DNA of 10,122 nucleotides from Miltoncostaeaceae bacterium (GTDB taxonomy: Bacteria > Actinomycetota > Thermoleophilia > Miltoncostaeales > Miltoncostaeaceae), in assembly GCA_030598075.1 (NCBI GenBank), contig JAUVQP010000041.1, positions 1-10,122 of the forward strand, given 5' to 3'. Positions 1-6,550 of the stretch are shown here, one piece after another. The notes beneath the pieces were generated by a model that was given only the letters and a program-made list of their open reading frames with translations, had not been told where the DNA came from and made no database searches. Within the stretch, counting starts at the first letter, position 1. Every line of letters starts with the position of its first letter. The position numbers and the translations under genes were made by a program.

Positions 1-4
1 CTCG

Positions 5-36
5 GTCATCGCCATGGGCTCAACCATGGCGATGAC
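5..36. repeat. Perfect 13-bp inverted repeat with 6-nt loop
   Basis: The arm GTCATCGCCATGG (5-17) is matched exactly by its reverse complement CCATGGCGATGAC (24-36) around the loop GCTCAA. Each arm contains the self-palindrome CCATGG, and GCCATGG recurs at 77-83. No T-run follows on either strand, so a classical intrinsic terminator is not supported. It could be an operator for a dimeric regulator or an RNA hairpin of a gene lying mostly outside the window. The repeat is seen directly; its role is unknown. Confidence 0.6.
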
Positions 37-82
37 GCTGCGTCCTTGCCCCGCGGGGTTTTCGCGGCCAGAACACGCCATG

Positions 83-99
83 GTTCCCTGACACGGCAC
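83..99 (-). repeat. 17-bp intergenic motif, copy 1
   Basis: Reads GTTCCCTGACACGGCAC on the plus strand. It is one of three related copies in this window (83-99, 165-181, 3104-3120) with consensus GTTYCCTGACRSRGCAC, all outside genes. It matches copy 3 at 15 of 17 positions. On the minus strand it reads GTGCCGTGTCAGGGAAC. Function is unknown; it may be half of a dispersed hairpin repeat or a regulatory site. Confidence 0.4.
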
Positions 100-120
100 T
101 AGTGCTCTCGTCCGAAACGT

Positions 121-136
121 CGGCGGGCTTCCGCCG
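121..136. terminator. Short GC hairpin, possible weak terminator of the spoIID transcript
   Basis: CGGCGG and CCGCCG form a 6-bp stem around GCTT. Read on the minus strand, the stem is followed by ACGTTTCGG, which gives only three consecutive T. It lies about 100 nt past the spoIID stop. A flanking GAAACGT (114-120) is mirrored by ACGTTTC (163-169), so alternative folds exist. This is a candidate terminator only, because the T-tract is poor. Confidence 0.2.
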
Positions 137-164
137 CGAGCAGACCCCGCGGAGAGCGGCGGAC

Positions 165-181
165 GTTTCCTGACGGAGCAC
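165..181 (-). repeat. 17-bp intergenic motif, copy 2
   Basis: Reads GTTTCCTGACGGAGCAC on the plus strand and matches copy 3 at 15 of 17 positions. The match to copy 3 extends outward: both are preceded by C and followed by CG. It lies 56 nt beyond the spoIID stop. No function can be assigned from sequence alone. Confidence 0.4.
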
Positions 182-237
182 CGGGGTCCCGAGCCGCGGG
201 CTCTCGCGCACGGCCCGCCGAGCCGGGGCGCCCGAGG

Positions 238-1911
238 TCACCCGCGGGCGCGCGCCGCCCCGACCATGGCGGCCCGGTAGCCGTCCGCACGAAGCTCGTC
301 CCGCGTCGCCTTGGCACGGGCGAGCCGGCGGTAGCGGCCGACGACGACGAGATACACGCGCCCGCCTTCGCGCGAGCGGACGATGATGCGCGTCGAGTAT
401 CCGGAGCCCCGCACCCGCCGCGCCAGGAGCCGAGCCTGCTGCCGCGCTCGCCGCGAGCCAGCCAAGGCGAGGAATGCCTCGGCGCGTCGCGGCGCTGCCC
501 GGGCCGACCCCACGCGGGCTCCGCGAAACCCGCGGGCGATCAGATCGTCGCGCTCTCGGCGGGCGTTGGCGAGGACGGCGAAGTGGCCCGTGACCACGAG
601 GTGCCGCACGCGACCCCCGATCCTTCGGCGCACGATAACCACGTCCTTGCCCGCGCGGCGGAGCCGACCCATGGCCGACGTCGCCCGCGCCGCGCTCGGC
701 GGGGCCGCCGCGTAGACGAGATATCTCACGGCGGGCTTCTCGCCTGCGGGACCGTCCGGGGCTCCGGAGGGCGGGGCGCCGGCCGGCGTGACCGCGAACC
801 AGGTGTCCCGGAGACCCAGGCTGGCGCGGATCGTTGCGCCGGTCCGCGTCACGACATCTCCATCCGCGGTCGTCACCGCGACCCACCTCACCCGGGGCGA
901 GACACCGCGCGAGAGCACCCGAACCCCGGTGACCGCTGACCCGAGGCCCAGACGCGAGGCCAGCTCGGCGCCGCTAAACCGGGGCGGGTTGCTCCAGCGG
1001 TGGTAGGGCGAGGTCGCGTCGAAGGGGTCGGGCACCCCAACGAGATACGGACGGGGGTCGGAGCCCCAGACATTCTGAACGCTCTCGGTGTGACCGCCGG
1101 ACGTCGAGTGGAAGAAGGTCGTCGCGACCTCGCCCTCGTAGATGACCACCGTTCCGCGGGTGGCGTCGACCGCCGCGCTCGTGCGCGGGTCCTCGGCGCC
1201 GAGGCCCCCGTAGACCTGGCTCCGCGTGTCCGGATGGACGTCGAAGGCCCGATCGGGACGCAGGCCGTTACGAGCGTACGAGCGCGCGGCGATGGCCTGC
1301 GCCCGCAGTGCCGCCCCCGGCCAGGACGCCGGGACCTCGCGTGGCACCACCCCGTACAGGTACTCCTCGATGCGGAGCCGGTTGACGACCTGCACCCGCC
1401 CGGCTCCGGACGGACGAAGCTGGAGCGCGCCCCGGTAGCGGCGCCCGTCGAGCGTGACGAGCCCTTCCGAGCCGCCGATCTCGATCGCATCACCGGTTGC
1501 GGCGATGGCGCCGCTGGTGTCGACGAGCTCGACCCGACCGGACGTGGCGCGCACGCGAACCGGACCGGAGAGAGCCGTGCGTGGGCCCCCGGAGATGGGG
1601 GCCGCCACGAGGCCCGCGCCCCCGACATCGATCGATGCCGAGGACGCTCTCAGCTGCACCCGGACGTCCGCGTCCGGCCGACCCTGGAGCGTGGTGCCCC
1701 GGTAGTAGTGAGCGAGAATCGCGCCAGCGTCCCAGCCCGCCCTCGCCGCGCCGAGCGCCCCGTACTGGCTCATCCCCACTCCGTGGCCGAAACCGCGCCC
1801 CTCGAAGACGAACGTGTCCTCCGCCATGGCCGACGCGGGCGTGAGCGCCGCCATCACGACGCACAGCGGGGCCGCGAGATGAAGCGGGCGTACGGGCATC
1901 ACGAAATTCAT
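238..1911 (-). CDS. Secreted SpoIID/LytB-domain protein with two C-terminal SPOR-like repeats
   Basis: Likely a peptidoglycan lytic transglycosylase acting outside the membrane. The 557-aa product starts with a signal peptide (hydrophobic stretch about 10-30, A-x-A near 28-30). The motif GHGVGMSQYG is at 42-51. The SpoIID core has YLYGVVPREVPASWP at 184-198, where E192 aligns with the catalytic Glu of SpoIID. STSGGHTESVQNVWG is at 269-283. In Bacillus SpoIID the GHGVGMSQ block lies near the C-terminus; an N-terminal position is, as far as I recall, usual in actinobacteria. A Pro/Gly-rich linker (about 376-393) leads to two SPOR-like repeats (about 395-470 and 476-551), each with a late G-(H/R)-(F/Y) and an A-rich helix. 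SPOR domains bind denuded glycan, which suits a SpoIID enzyme. The start at 1911 places the signal peptide correctly; ATG 1899 is possible, and ATG 2028 would add 39 non-hydrophobic residues and overlap ctaG. No good Shine-Dalgarno precedes 1911 (AGGAG lies 17 nt upstream). Probably co-transcribed with ctaG, 82 bp upstream. Confidence 0.87.
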   Translation of the reverse strand: MNFVMPVRPLHLAAPLCVVMAALTPASAMAEDTFVFEGRGFGHGVGMSQYGALGAARAGWDAGAILAHYYRGTTLQGRPDADVRVQLRASSASIDVGGAGLVAAPISGGPRTALSGPVRVRATSGRVELVDTSGAIAATGDAIEIGGSEGLVTLDGRRYRGALQLRPSGAGRVQVVNRLRIEEYLYGVVPREVPASWPGAALRAQAIAARSYARNGLRPDRAFDVHPDTRSQVYGGLGAEDPRTSAAVDATRGTVVIYEGEVATTFFHSTSGGHTESVQNVWGSDPRPYLVGVPDPFDATSPYHRWSNPPRFSGAELASRLGLGSAVTGVRVLSRGVSPRVRWVAVTTADGDVVTRTGATIRASLGLRDTWFAVTPAGAPPSGAPDGPAGEKPAVRYLVYAAAPPSAARATSAMGRLRRAGKDVVIVRRRIGGRVRHLVVTGHFAVLANARRERDDLIARGFRGARVGSARAAPRRAEAFLALAGSRRARQQARLLARRVRGSGYSTRIIVRSREGGRVYLVVVGRYRRLARAKATRDELRADGYRAAMVGAARARG

Positions 1912-1993
1912 CGACAGGGGCAGCACGACTCCTGAGCCGTCTGGCGGAGCCTTGCCGGGGCGCCCGAGATCCTCAACGAGACGGGTTGCGCGC

Positions 1994-2956
1994 CTACGCG
2001 CCCACCACCTGGCCGAGGCGAATTCCATGGCGCGCCGCCAGTTCCTCGCCGCGCCCGTAGCGGACGGCGCGCCGCGCCGACATGGGATCGACGCCGCCGT
2101 CGATGAGCGCCTGGCGGACCTCCCCTTCCCGCGCCATGCGGAAGAAGAGGACGATCACGACGATGATCATCACCCCGGTGCCCTCGACGACCATGATCGT
2201 CCCGGCATTGATCTGATCCTGGAGGGGCGTCTGGCCGAAGACGGGGGCCGTGTCGGCGTACGCCGGGTAAAAAGCCGTGCCGCTGAACCAGAAGATATTC
2301 CCGACCACCAGGAGCACCATGCGGACCGCCCCGAGATAGAGGATCTTCGCCCCGGTTCCGAACCACTCGGGGCCCGGAAGCGGCTCGATGACCGCCGCCC
2401 AGAGCAGCAGGCCGAACGTGAAGAACGAGAGGTGCTCGAGGAAGTGCACGTACTCGTTGCTCAGCGAGGCCTCGTACAGAACGCGCAGGTGCCACACGCA
2501 GAAGGAGAGCGCCCACAGCGGAAGGGCCACCAGCGGGTGGGCCAGCACCCGAAGCCGCTGCACCCAGCCGATCGCCAGCGCCGGTCGCAGAACCGGTCCC
2601 GTGACCCCCAGCACGATCAGCAGCGGGGCGATGTCCCCGATCAGCACGTGCTGCAGCATGTGCACCGAGAACAGCGCCTCCTCGCCGATCGGGTCGATCG
2701 GGCTGCACACCGCCACGATCATCACGCCCAGGCCGCCGTAGAAGCTCAGCATCCGCCACGGTGGAAGGCGCCGACCCAGGTGACGGGCTCGGAGGCCGTA
2801 GAGGATCCCGCCGAGGAGGATGGGCGCGAGCTGCAGCGGAGGCAGCGACCAGTGGGAGAACGGCGAGGCGCGCAGGTCCTCCGCAGCCGTCCCTCCGCTC
2901 GCATGTGCCGGAATCACCTCCAGAAAGGTGGTGAGTCCCGCGAGCGTCCAGGTCAC
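1994..2956 (-). CDS. ctaG: Cytochrome c oxidase assembly factor CtaG (caa3 type)
   Basis: Polytopic membrane protein of the Caa3_CtaG family, thought to help deliver copper to cytochrome c oxidase. With the GTG start at 2956 it has 320 residues and about seven hydrophobic segments (roughly 40-58, 70-86, 98-118, 137-158, 176-192, 203-225, 251-272). Family hallmarks are visible: FSVHMLQH (96-103), VWHLRVLY (154-161), and H171 and H175 in a V-H-F-L-E-H run; these histidines are candidate copper ligands. The C-terminus is a charged cytoplasmic tail. The frame stays open to an ATG at 3067, adding a 37-residue Arg/Pro/Ser-rich stretch that does not look like a signal peptide; GTG 2956 opens directly onto a weakly hydrophobic leader. 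Neither start has a convincing Shine-Dalgarno, so the N-terminus is uncertain. No oxidase subunit genes are in the window, so the gene stands apart from its usual partners. spoIID follows on the same strand. Confidence 0.88.
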   Translation of the reverse strand: MTWTLAGLTTFLEVIPAHASGGTAAEDLRASPFSHWSLPPLQLAPILLGGILYGLRARHLGRRLPPWRMLSFYGGLGVMIVAVCSPIDPIGEEALFSVHMLQHVLIGDIAPLLIVLGVTGPVLRPALAIGWVQRLRVLAHPLVALPLWALSFCVWHLRVLYEASLSNEYVHFLEHLSFFTFGLLLWAAVIEPLPGPEWFGTGAKILYLGAVRMVLLVVGNIFWFSGTAFYPAYADTAPVFGQTPLQDQINAGTIMVVEGTGVMIIVVIVLFFRMAREGEVRQALIDGGVDPMSARRAVRYGRGEELAARHGIRLGQVVGA

Positions 2957-3103
2957 CGGTGGCCCGTCCAGGGGAGTGGATGCCTTGCGCCCCGAGAAGA
3001 CCCCACCGGCCGCGACGCGACGCCGCCGGCATGGCGGGCCCGACGACGATGACCGAGGACACCACATCCGCCGAGGTCTTGAGCGCGGCGGGGTGGGGCC
3101 GGC

Positions 3104-3120
3104 GTTTCCTGACGCGGCAC
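3104..3120 (-). repeat. 17-bp intergenic motif, copy 3
   Basis: Reads GTTTCCTGACGCGGCAC on the plus strand. It is the best match to both other copies (15 of 17 each). It lies upstream of ctaG, and its right edge falls where transcription from the minus-strand TACAGT box (3127-3132) would be expected to start. It would therefore form the extreme 5' end of a ctaG leader RNA or overlap a protein-binding site there. Placement is seen; function is inference. Confidence 0.4.
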
Positions 3121-3126
3121 CGTCCC

Positions 3127-3132
3127 ACTGTA
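3127..3132 (-). promoter_or_regulatory. Candidate -10 box upstream of ctaG
   Basis: On the minus strand this reads TACAGT, fitting the actinobacterial TANNNT -10 consensus. Expected initiation is near 3120, giving a leader of about 160 nt to GTG 2956, or about 50 nt to ATG 3067. No clear -35 box is visible. A GTG lies 6 nt downstream, as in leaderless genes, but it opens a different frame from ctaG and gives only about 55 codons. Confidence 0.3.
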
Positions 3133-3202
3133 GTCACGGGCCACCGACGGGAGGAGCGGCCGGGCTCGTCCGTCCAGGGCGGCGCGCGGCGCCCCGAGCC
3201 AC

Positions 3203-3208
3203 TACGGT
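3203..3208 (+). promoter_or_regulatory. Candidate -10 box (TACGGT) for the small gene at 3215
   Basis: TACGGT is followed by six bases and then the ATG at 3215, so transcription would begin at or next to the start codon. No Shine-Dalgarno lies between. The same TANNNT-N6-ATG arrangement occurs before the phosphofructokinase gene, which supports leaderless initiation. No -35 box is recognisable. Confidence 0.4.
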
Positions 3209-3214
3209 GTCGGC

Positions 3215-3505
3215 ATGTCCGACACCCCGCACCTGTGGGCCGTCACCAGCGGCTGGGACGGGCCGTTCCAGATGGAGGAGGTTCTCGTCGTCGCGACCGA
3301 TCTCGACGATGCGCTGCGCAGGGCGGAAGCCGCCTTCTCCGCGGCCCGCCAGCCCGTATGCCGCGCCAAGGTCCGGACGCGCGACTTCGGTCAGGTCGAG
3401 CCCGGGCTGGTAGCCGGCCCGCGTCGCTCGGGCGCGTCGCTCGCCGGCGACGGGCAGCAGAGCGAGCGCCGCTGCTCCCCCGAGGGGCAGGCGGCCGCCG
3501 AGTGA
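3215..3505 (+). CDS. Small hypothetical protein (96 aa)
   Basis: I do not recognise the family. The first half looks like a folded soluble alpha/beta domain: a strand-like LWAVTSG, a Gly-Trp-Asp turn at about 13-15, a hydrophobic strand EEVLVVATD (21-29), then an amphipathic helix DDALRRAEAAFSAAR (31-45). The second half is Gly/Ser/Arg/Gln-rich and probably disordered. There is no signal peptide, membrane segment or metal motif. Support for a real gene: G/C-rich third codon positions, a TANNNT box exactly 6 nt before the ATG, and an otherwise empty gap between divergent ctaG and the convergent signalling gene. It stops 18 bp from the stop of the GGDEF/HD-GYP gene. The alternating strand-helix pattern with a run of acidic and Arg residues resembles small actinobacterial proteins of unknown function, but I cannot name one. 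Confidence 0.6.
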   Translation: MSDTPHLWAVTSGWDGPFQMEEVLVVATDLDDALRRAEAAFSAARQPVCRAKVRTRDFGQVEPGLVAGPRRSGASLAGDGQQSERRCSPEGQAAAE

Positions 3506-3523
3506 GGCACGCCCGGCGCCGCG

Positions 3524-5578
3524 CTACGAGATCTCTGCAGGCTCCTCGTCGCCGTCGACCCCGGACGGGGCGGGGCCTGGCTCCGCCGGACCCGCAGCCC
3601 CCTCGTCCTCGAAGAGAGCCTCCAGCGCCTCCACGGCGCGCGGCCAGAACTGCGAGCCCGACTCGTCCATGCACTCCTCGAGAGCCTCGCGCCTCGTGAG
3701 CTGCCGCTGGTAGGGCAGCGGCGAGATAAGCGCGTTGTAGACGCTCGCCAGATGCAGGACCCTTGCCCCCTCGGGAATCTCGTCCCGCGTGAGACCGTCG
3801 GGGTAGCCCGCGCCGTCCCATCGCTCGTGGTGGCCGCGCACCCACGACGCCCGCTCGAGGCCGAAGACGTCCCCCACGATCTCGGCACCCAGCGAGGCGT
3901 GCGTGCGGACCCGGGCCAACTCGGCCGGGCTCAGCGGCCCGCGCCGAAACAGCAACGAGTCCGGGACGGCGATCTTGCCGACGTCGTGGACCAGCGCGGC
4001 CTCTCGCAGCCGGCGCGACGCGCGCTGGGTCCACCCGAGCTCCATGGCCAGCGCGCCGGCCAGCGCCGCGACCCGTTCTGAGTGGCGACGGGTCGAAGGG
4101 TCCTTGGAGTCGACCGCGCGGGCAAGCGTGCGAATGCTCTGAAACGCCTGATTCCGCCGAAGCTGCCGTGCCCGCTCCTCCCCGGAGGTGACCTCCATCA
4201 CATCCGGGGAGTAGAGGCAGACGATGTCGCGGCTTGCGCCCTTCGCCCAGTAGAGAGCGGCGTCGGCCTTCCCGAAGAGGTCGTCGGCGTCGGCCGCCTG
4301 GGCGAGGTCGCACACCCCCACCGAGATCGTGACGTTCCCGACAGCGGGGAACTCCGCGCTCGCGACCGCCACGCGCGACCGCTCGGCGGCCTGCCACGCT
4401 GCCTGGGCGTCGGTCTCGGGCATCAGCCAGCCGAACTCCTCGCCGCCGATCCGGCCGACGACGTCACCGCCGCGGGCCGCGTCGCCCAGCCTCCACGCCA
4501 ACTCCCGCACGACCGCGTCGCCGGCCCGGTGCCCGAAGGTGTCGTTCACGGCCTTGAAGTGGTCGATGTCGATAATGGCCAGAGACATTTGACGCTTGTG
4601 CCGTCGAGAGCGCAGGATCTCCGCATCGAGGCGCTCGAAGAAGACCCTCCGGTTGAACAGTCCGGTCAGCGAGTCGGTCGCCGCACGGGCGGTGAGGGCA
4701 GCGCGCGCACCCGCGCTGTCCACGGCGAGGCCCACGAGCCGGGCGAACGGCACCAGCCGGGCCTCGGCGTCGGGCGGCACCGGAGCGGATGCGCTCGTCG
4801 CGACGGCGACCGCCCCCCAGAGCCCGTGGGCGGAGAACACCGGCACGGCGACCGCACCCCGGAGCACGGTGCCCCCGGGCGCGCGCACGTACCGCTGGGG
4901 GAGGGCGGTGAGGTCGTCCACCCGGGCCGCCATGCCCGTCGCCGCCACGCGACAGGACGGGAGCCCGGACGTGAGCGACGACGGCTCCGTGAAGAGGGTG
5001 ACGGCGTCGGGATCGGCGGTCCAGAGACCCGCGTAGATCGCCACCTCGGACTCGAACCGCACCACGGTCGCGGCATCCGCGCCCTGCCTGCGCCCGACCT
5101 GCCGCGCGACGAGGTCCATGATCTCGGGGGTCGGCTCCGCTCGCGCGATCGCCTCGGCGATCGCCCGGAGCGCCTCTTGCTCTCGGCCGCCGCTCCTGAG
5201 TGCCAGGCGCACCCGCGCGACGAGCTCACGGCGGTCAACCGGCTTGACAACATAGTCGTCGGCACCGGCGTCGAGCGCCTCCGCAAGCCGGTCGGCCTCG
5301 TCGCGCGAGGTGAGCATGATGATCGGAGGACCCGGCTCGCGGCGCGAACGGACCTTGGCCAGCACCCCGATCCCGTCGGGGTCCGGCATCGCCCGGTCGA
5401 GAAGCACGAGGTCCACTGGGGCCTCGTCGAGCACCTCCATCGCCTCGACGCCGTCGCCGGCGTCCGTCACGAGGTGGCCCTCCGCCTCCAGCACCTCTCC
5501 CACCACGCGGCGGGTGGTGCCGTCGTCCGTCACGACGAGCACGTCGGCTCCCGTGCCCGGCTTCGCCGTCGCATCCAT
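3524..5578 (-). CDS. REC-GAF-GGDEF-HD-GYP cyclic-di-GMP signalling protein
   Basis: Cytoplasmic response regulator of 684 aa that probably makes, and may degrade, c-di-GMP. The REC domain (about 11-126) has acidic pair D18/D19, phospho-acceptor D61, T90 and K112. A GAF-like sensor (about 145-290) follows. The GGDEF domain (about 296-455) starts with DSLTGLFNRR and has an intact GGEEF active site (378-382) and a correctly spaced inhibitory site RGGD (369-372), so product-inhibited cyclase activity is expected. The HD-GYP domain (about 475-655) keeps H499, HD (531-532), H560 and HHERWDGAGYP (583-593). However, the usual ADxxDA metal-binding segment is A-S-V-Y-N-A (611-616), losing both acidic residues. 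Phosphodiesterase activity is therefore doubtful, and the domain may be a c-di-GMP sensor or partner-binding module. The C-terminal 25 residues are acidic and Pro-rich. The start at 5578 begins just before REC; the frame extends to 5683 but that stretch overlaps the divergent gene. No Shine-Dalgarno or TANNNT box is evident, and no histidine kinase is nearby. Confidence 0.9.
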   Translation of the reverse strand: MDATAKPGTGADVLVVTDDGTTRRVVGEVLEAEGHLVTDAGDGVEAMEVLDEAPVDLVLLDRAMPDPDGIGVLAKVRSRREPGPPIIMLTSRDEADRLAEALDAGADDYVVKPVDRRELVARVRLALRSGGREQEALRAIAEAIARAEPTPEIMDLVARQVGRRQGADAATVVRFESEVAIYAGLWTADPDAVTLFTEPSSLTSGLPSCRVAATGMAARVDDLTALPQRYVRAPGGTVLRGAVAVPVFSAHGLWGAVAVATSASAPVPPDAEARLVPFARLVGLAVDSAGARAALTARAATDSLTGLFNRRVFFERLDAEILRSRRHKRQMSLAIIDIDHFKAVNDTFGHRAGDAVVRELAWRLGDAARGGDVVGRIGGEEFGWLMPETDAQAAWQAAERSRVAVASAEFPAVGNVTISVGVCDLAQAADADDLFGKADAALYWAKGASRDIVCLYSPDVMEVTSGEERARQLRRNQAFQSIRTLARAVDSKDPSTRRHSERVAALAGALAMELGWTQRASRRLREAALVHDVGKIAVPDSLLFRRGPLSPAELARVRTHASLGAEIVGDVFGLERASWVRGHHERWDGAGYPDGLTRDEIPEGARVLHLASVYNALISPLPYQRQLTRREALEECMDESGSQFWPRAVEALEALFEDEGAAGPAEPGPAPSGVDGDEEPAEIS

Positions 5579-5619
5579 GCGGGTTGTCGTCGACCGCTCG
5601 CCGCCATTCTTGAGGCGCG

Positions 5620-6498
5620 ATGAATGGGCTGCCCGAGCAGCCCCCAAGCGGGCCGAGCCCCCTCGTGGATCGCACCCGCGCACGCCTGCTGGCCGTCGCC
5701 GCGCTCTGCGCCGGGCTGATCTCGGCCATCTACGCCGTCGCGGCGCACACGGAGCCGGGCCAGCGGGTGGACAACTCGGCCTTCGGCGCCCTCGACCCGC
5801 GTCGGAGCCCGAGGGTGTATGAGGCGACGGAGGGCTTGCTCGAGACCATCACGCTCGCGTCCGTCGCGCTGCTTGGGATCGCCATCGGCGCGCTTGCGCT
5901 TGCTCGACGGCGCCTGGACCTCGCGCTCGCCGCGGGCGTCCTGATCGTCGGGGCCAACGTCACGACCCAACTCCTCAAGGCCATCCTGCCCCGACCGGAC
6001 CTCATCGGCTCCGGCTTCCCGCCAGGGAGCCTCCCGAGCGGGCACGTCACGGTCGCGATGTCGCTCGGGATGGCTCTCGTGCTCGTCTCGCCCCGTGCGC
6101 TGCGCCCCCTGGCCGCGACGGTCGGAGGCACGTACGCCGCCGGAGTGGGAATCGCCGTGCTCGCGCTCGACTGGCATCGTCCGGCCGACGTCCTCGCCGG
6201 CTATCTCGTGAGCCTCCTGTGGGCCGCCGTCGTGGCGGCGTTTCTTCGCCCCGACCCTCCCGGATCGGCCCTCCCGGGACGCGCCGCGCGCCTCGTGACG
6301 GCCGCGGCGGCCGCTCTTCTGCTCGCCTTCATCGCGGTTGTCGCGGCGGCGGCCGCGGACCGGTTCGACCTGTTGAGGGTGGTCGACGACCGCGCTGCCT
6401 TCGTCGCCGCGGCCGGCGTCACGGTCCTCGCGGCGGCGGCGGCGATGACCACCCTCGCCCGGCTGCTCCGACCGACCGGAACGCCCGACACATCGTGA
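5620..6498 (+). CDS. PAP2-family membrane phosphatase
   Basis: Integral membrane protein of 292 aa in the PAP2 (phosphatidic acid phosphatase type 2/haloperoxidase) superfamily. Such enzymes remove phosphate from lipid phosphates or polyprenyl pyrophosphates at the outer face of the membrane. Visible motifs: K120 with R125-P126 (KAILPRP), PSGH at 139-142, and WHRPADVLAGY with H186 and D190. Helices are at about 22-42, 75-95, 101-118, 143-158, 163-185 and 191-209; two more Ala-rich ones (225-247 and 258-281) extend beyond the usual six-helix core. The first motif is shorter than K-x6-RP, and the Arg normally six residues before the catalytic His is V180, so activity is not certain. GAGG (5612-5615) lies four bases before the ATG as a weak ribosome site. 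The gene diverges from the c-di-GMP gene across 41 bp, so the promoters must overlap. The substrate cannot be told from sequence. Confidence 0.85.
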   Translation: MNGLPEQPPSGPSPLVDRTRARLLAVAALCAGLISAIYAVAAHTEPGQRVDNSAFGALDPRRSPRVYEATEGLLETITLASVALLGIAIGALALARRRLDLALAAGVLIVGANVTTQLLKAILPRPDLIGSGFPPGSLPSGHVTVAMSLGMALVLVSPRALRPLAATVGGTYAAGVGIAVLALDWHRPADVLAGYLVSLLWAAVVAAFLRPDPPGSALPGRAARLVTAAAAALLLAFIAVVAAAAADRFDLLRVVDDRAAFVAAAGVTVLAAAAAMTTLARLLRPTGTPDTS

Positions 6499-6506
6499 GG
6501 CGCGGC

Positions 6507-6516
6507 GTCCGCGGAC
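6507..6516. promoter_or_regulatory. 10-bp palindrome upstream of the pfkA promoter
   Basis: GTCCGCGGAC is a perfect palindrome flanked by CGCG on both sides. It ends 22 bp before the TAGTCT box, so it overlaps where a -35 element would sit. It could be an operator or just a GC-rich coincidence. Confidence 0.15.
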
Positions 6517-6538
6517 CGCGTCGCGCCGGGACCGCGAG

Positions 6539-6544
6539 TAGTCT
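6539..6544 (+). promoter_or_regulatory. Candidate -10 box (TAGTCT) for pfkA
   Basis: TAGTCT is followed by six bases and the ATG at 6551, with no Shine-Dalgarno. The spacing is identical to that before the small gene at 3215. This implies a leaderless pfkA mRNA started independently of the PAP2 gene that ends 52 bp upstream. Confidence 0.4.
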
Positions 6545-6550
6545 TCCGGC

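Noticed and set aside
49..62. CCCCGCGGGG followed by TTTT as a possible plus-strand terminator
   Set aside because: The stem is at most three base pairs once a loop is allowed, and no plus-strand gene is shown to end just before it.
20..886. Long minus-strand frame of 288 codons overlapping the end of spoIID
   Set aside because: It is an Arg/Gly/Pro-rich shadow of the spoIID gene on the same strand, with no recognisable domain; in this GC-rich sequence long antisense and out-of-frame frames are common.
222..1968. Identical 15-mer GCCGGGGCGCCCGAG just past both the spoIID and ctaG stops (222-236 and 1954-1968)
   Set aside because: Its position after two stops is suggestive, but in a 10-kb window this rich in G and C one such 15-base match is not unlikely by chance, and neither copy forms a clear terminator.
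2900..2925. Excellent Shine-Dalgarno-like GGAGGTGAT on the minus strand with ATG a few bases downstream
   Set aside because: The ATG is out of frame with ctaG and opens only a short Arg-rich frame; the sequence is explained by codons for L-E-V-I in ctaG.
4082..5623. Plus-strand frame of 513 codons opposite the c-di-GMP gene
   Set aside because: The minus strand clearly encodes REC, GAF, GGDEF and HD-GYP motifs here; the opposite product is rich in Arg, His and Gly and has no fold signature.
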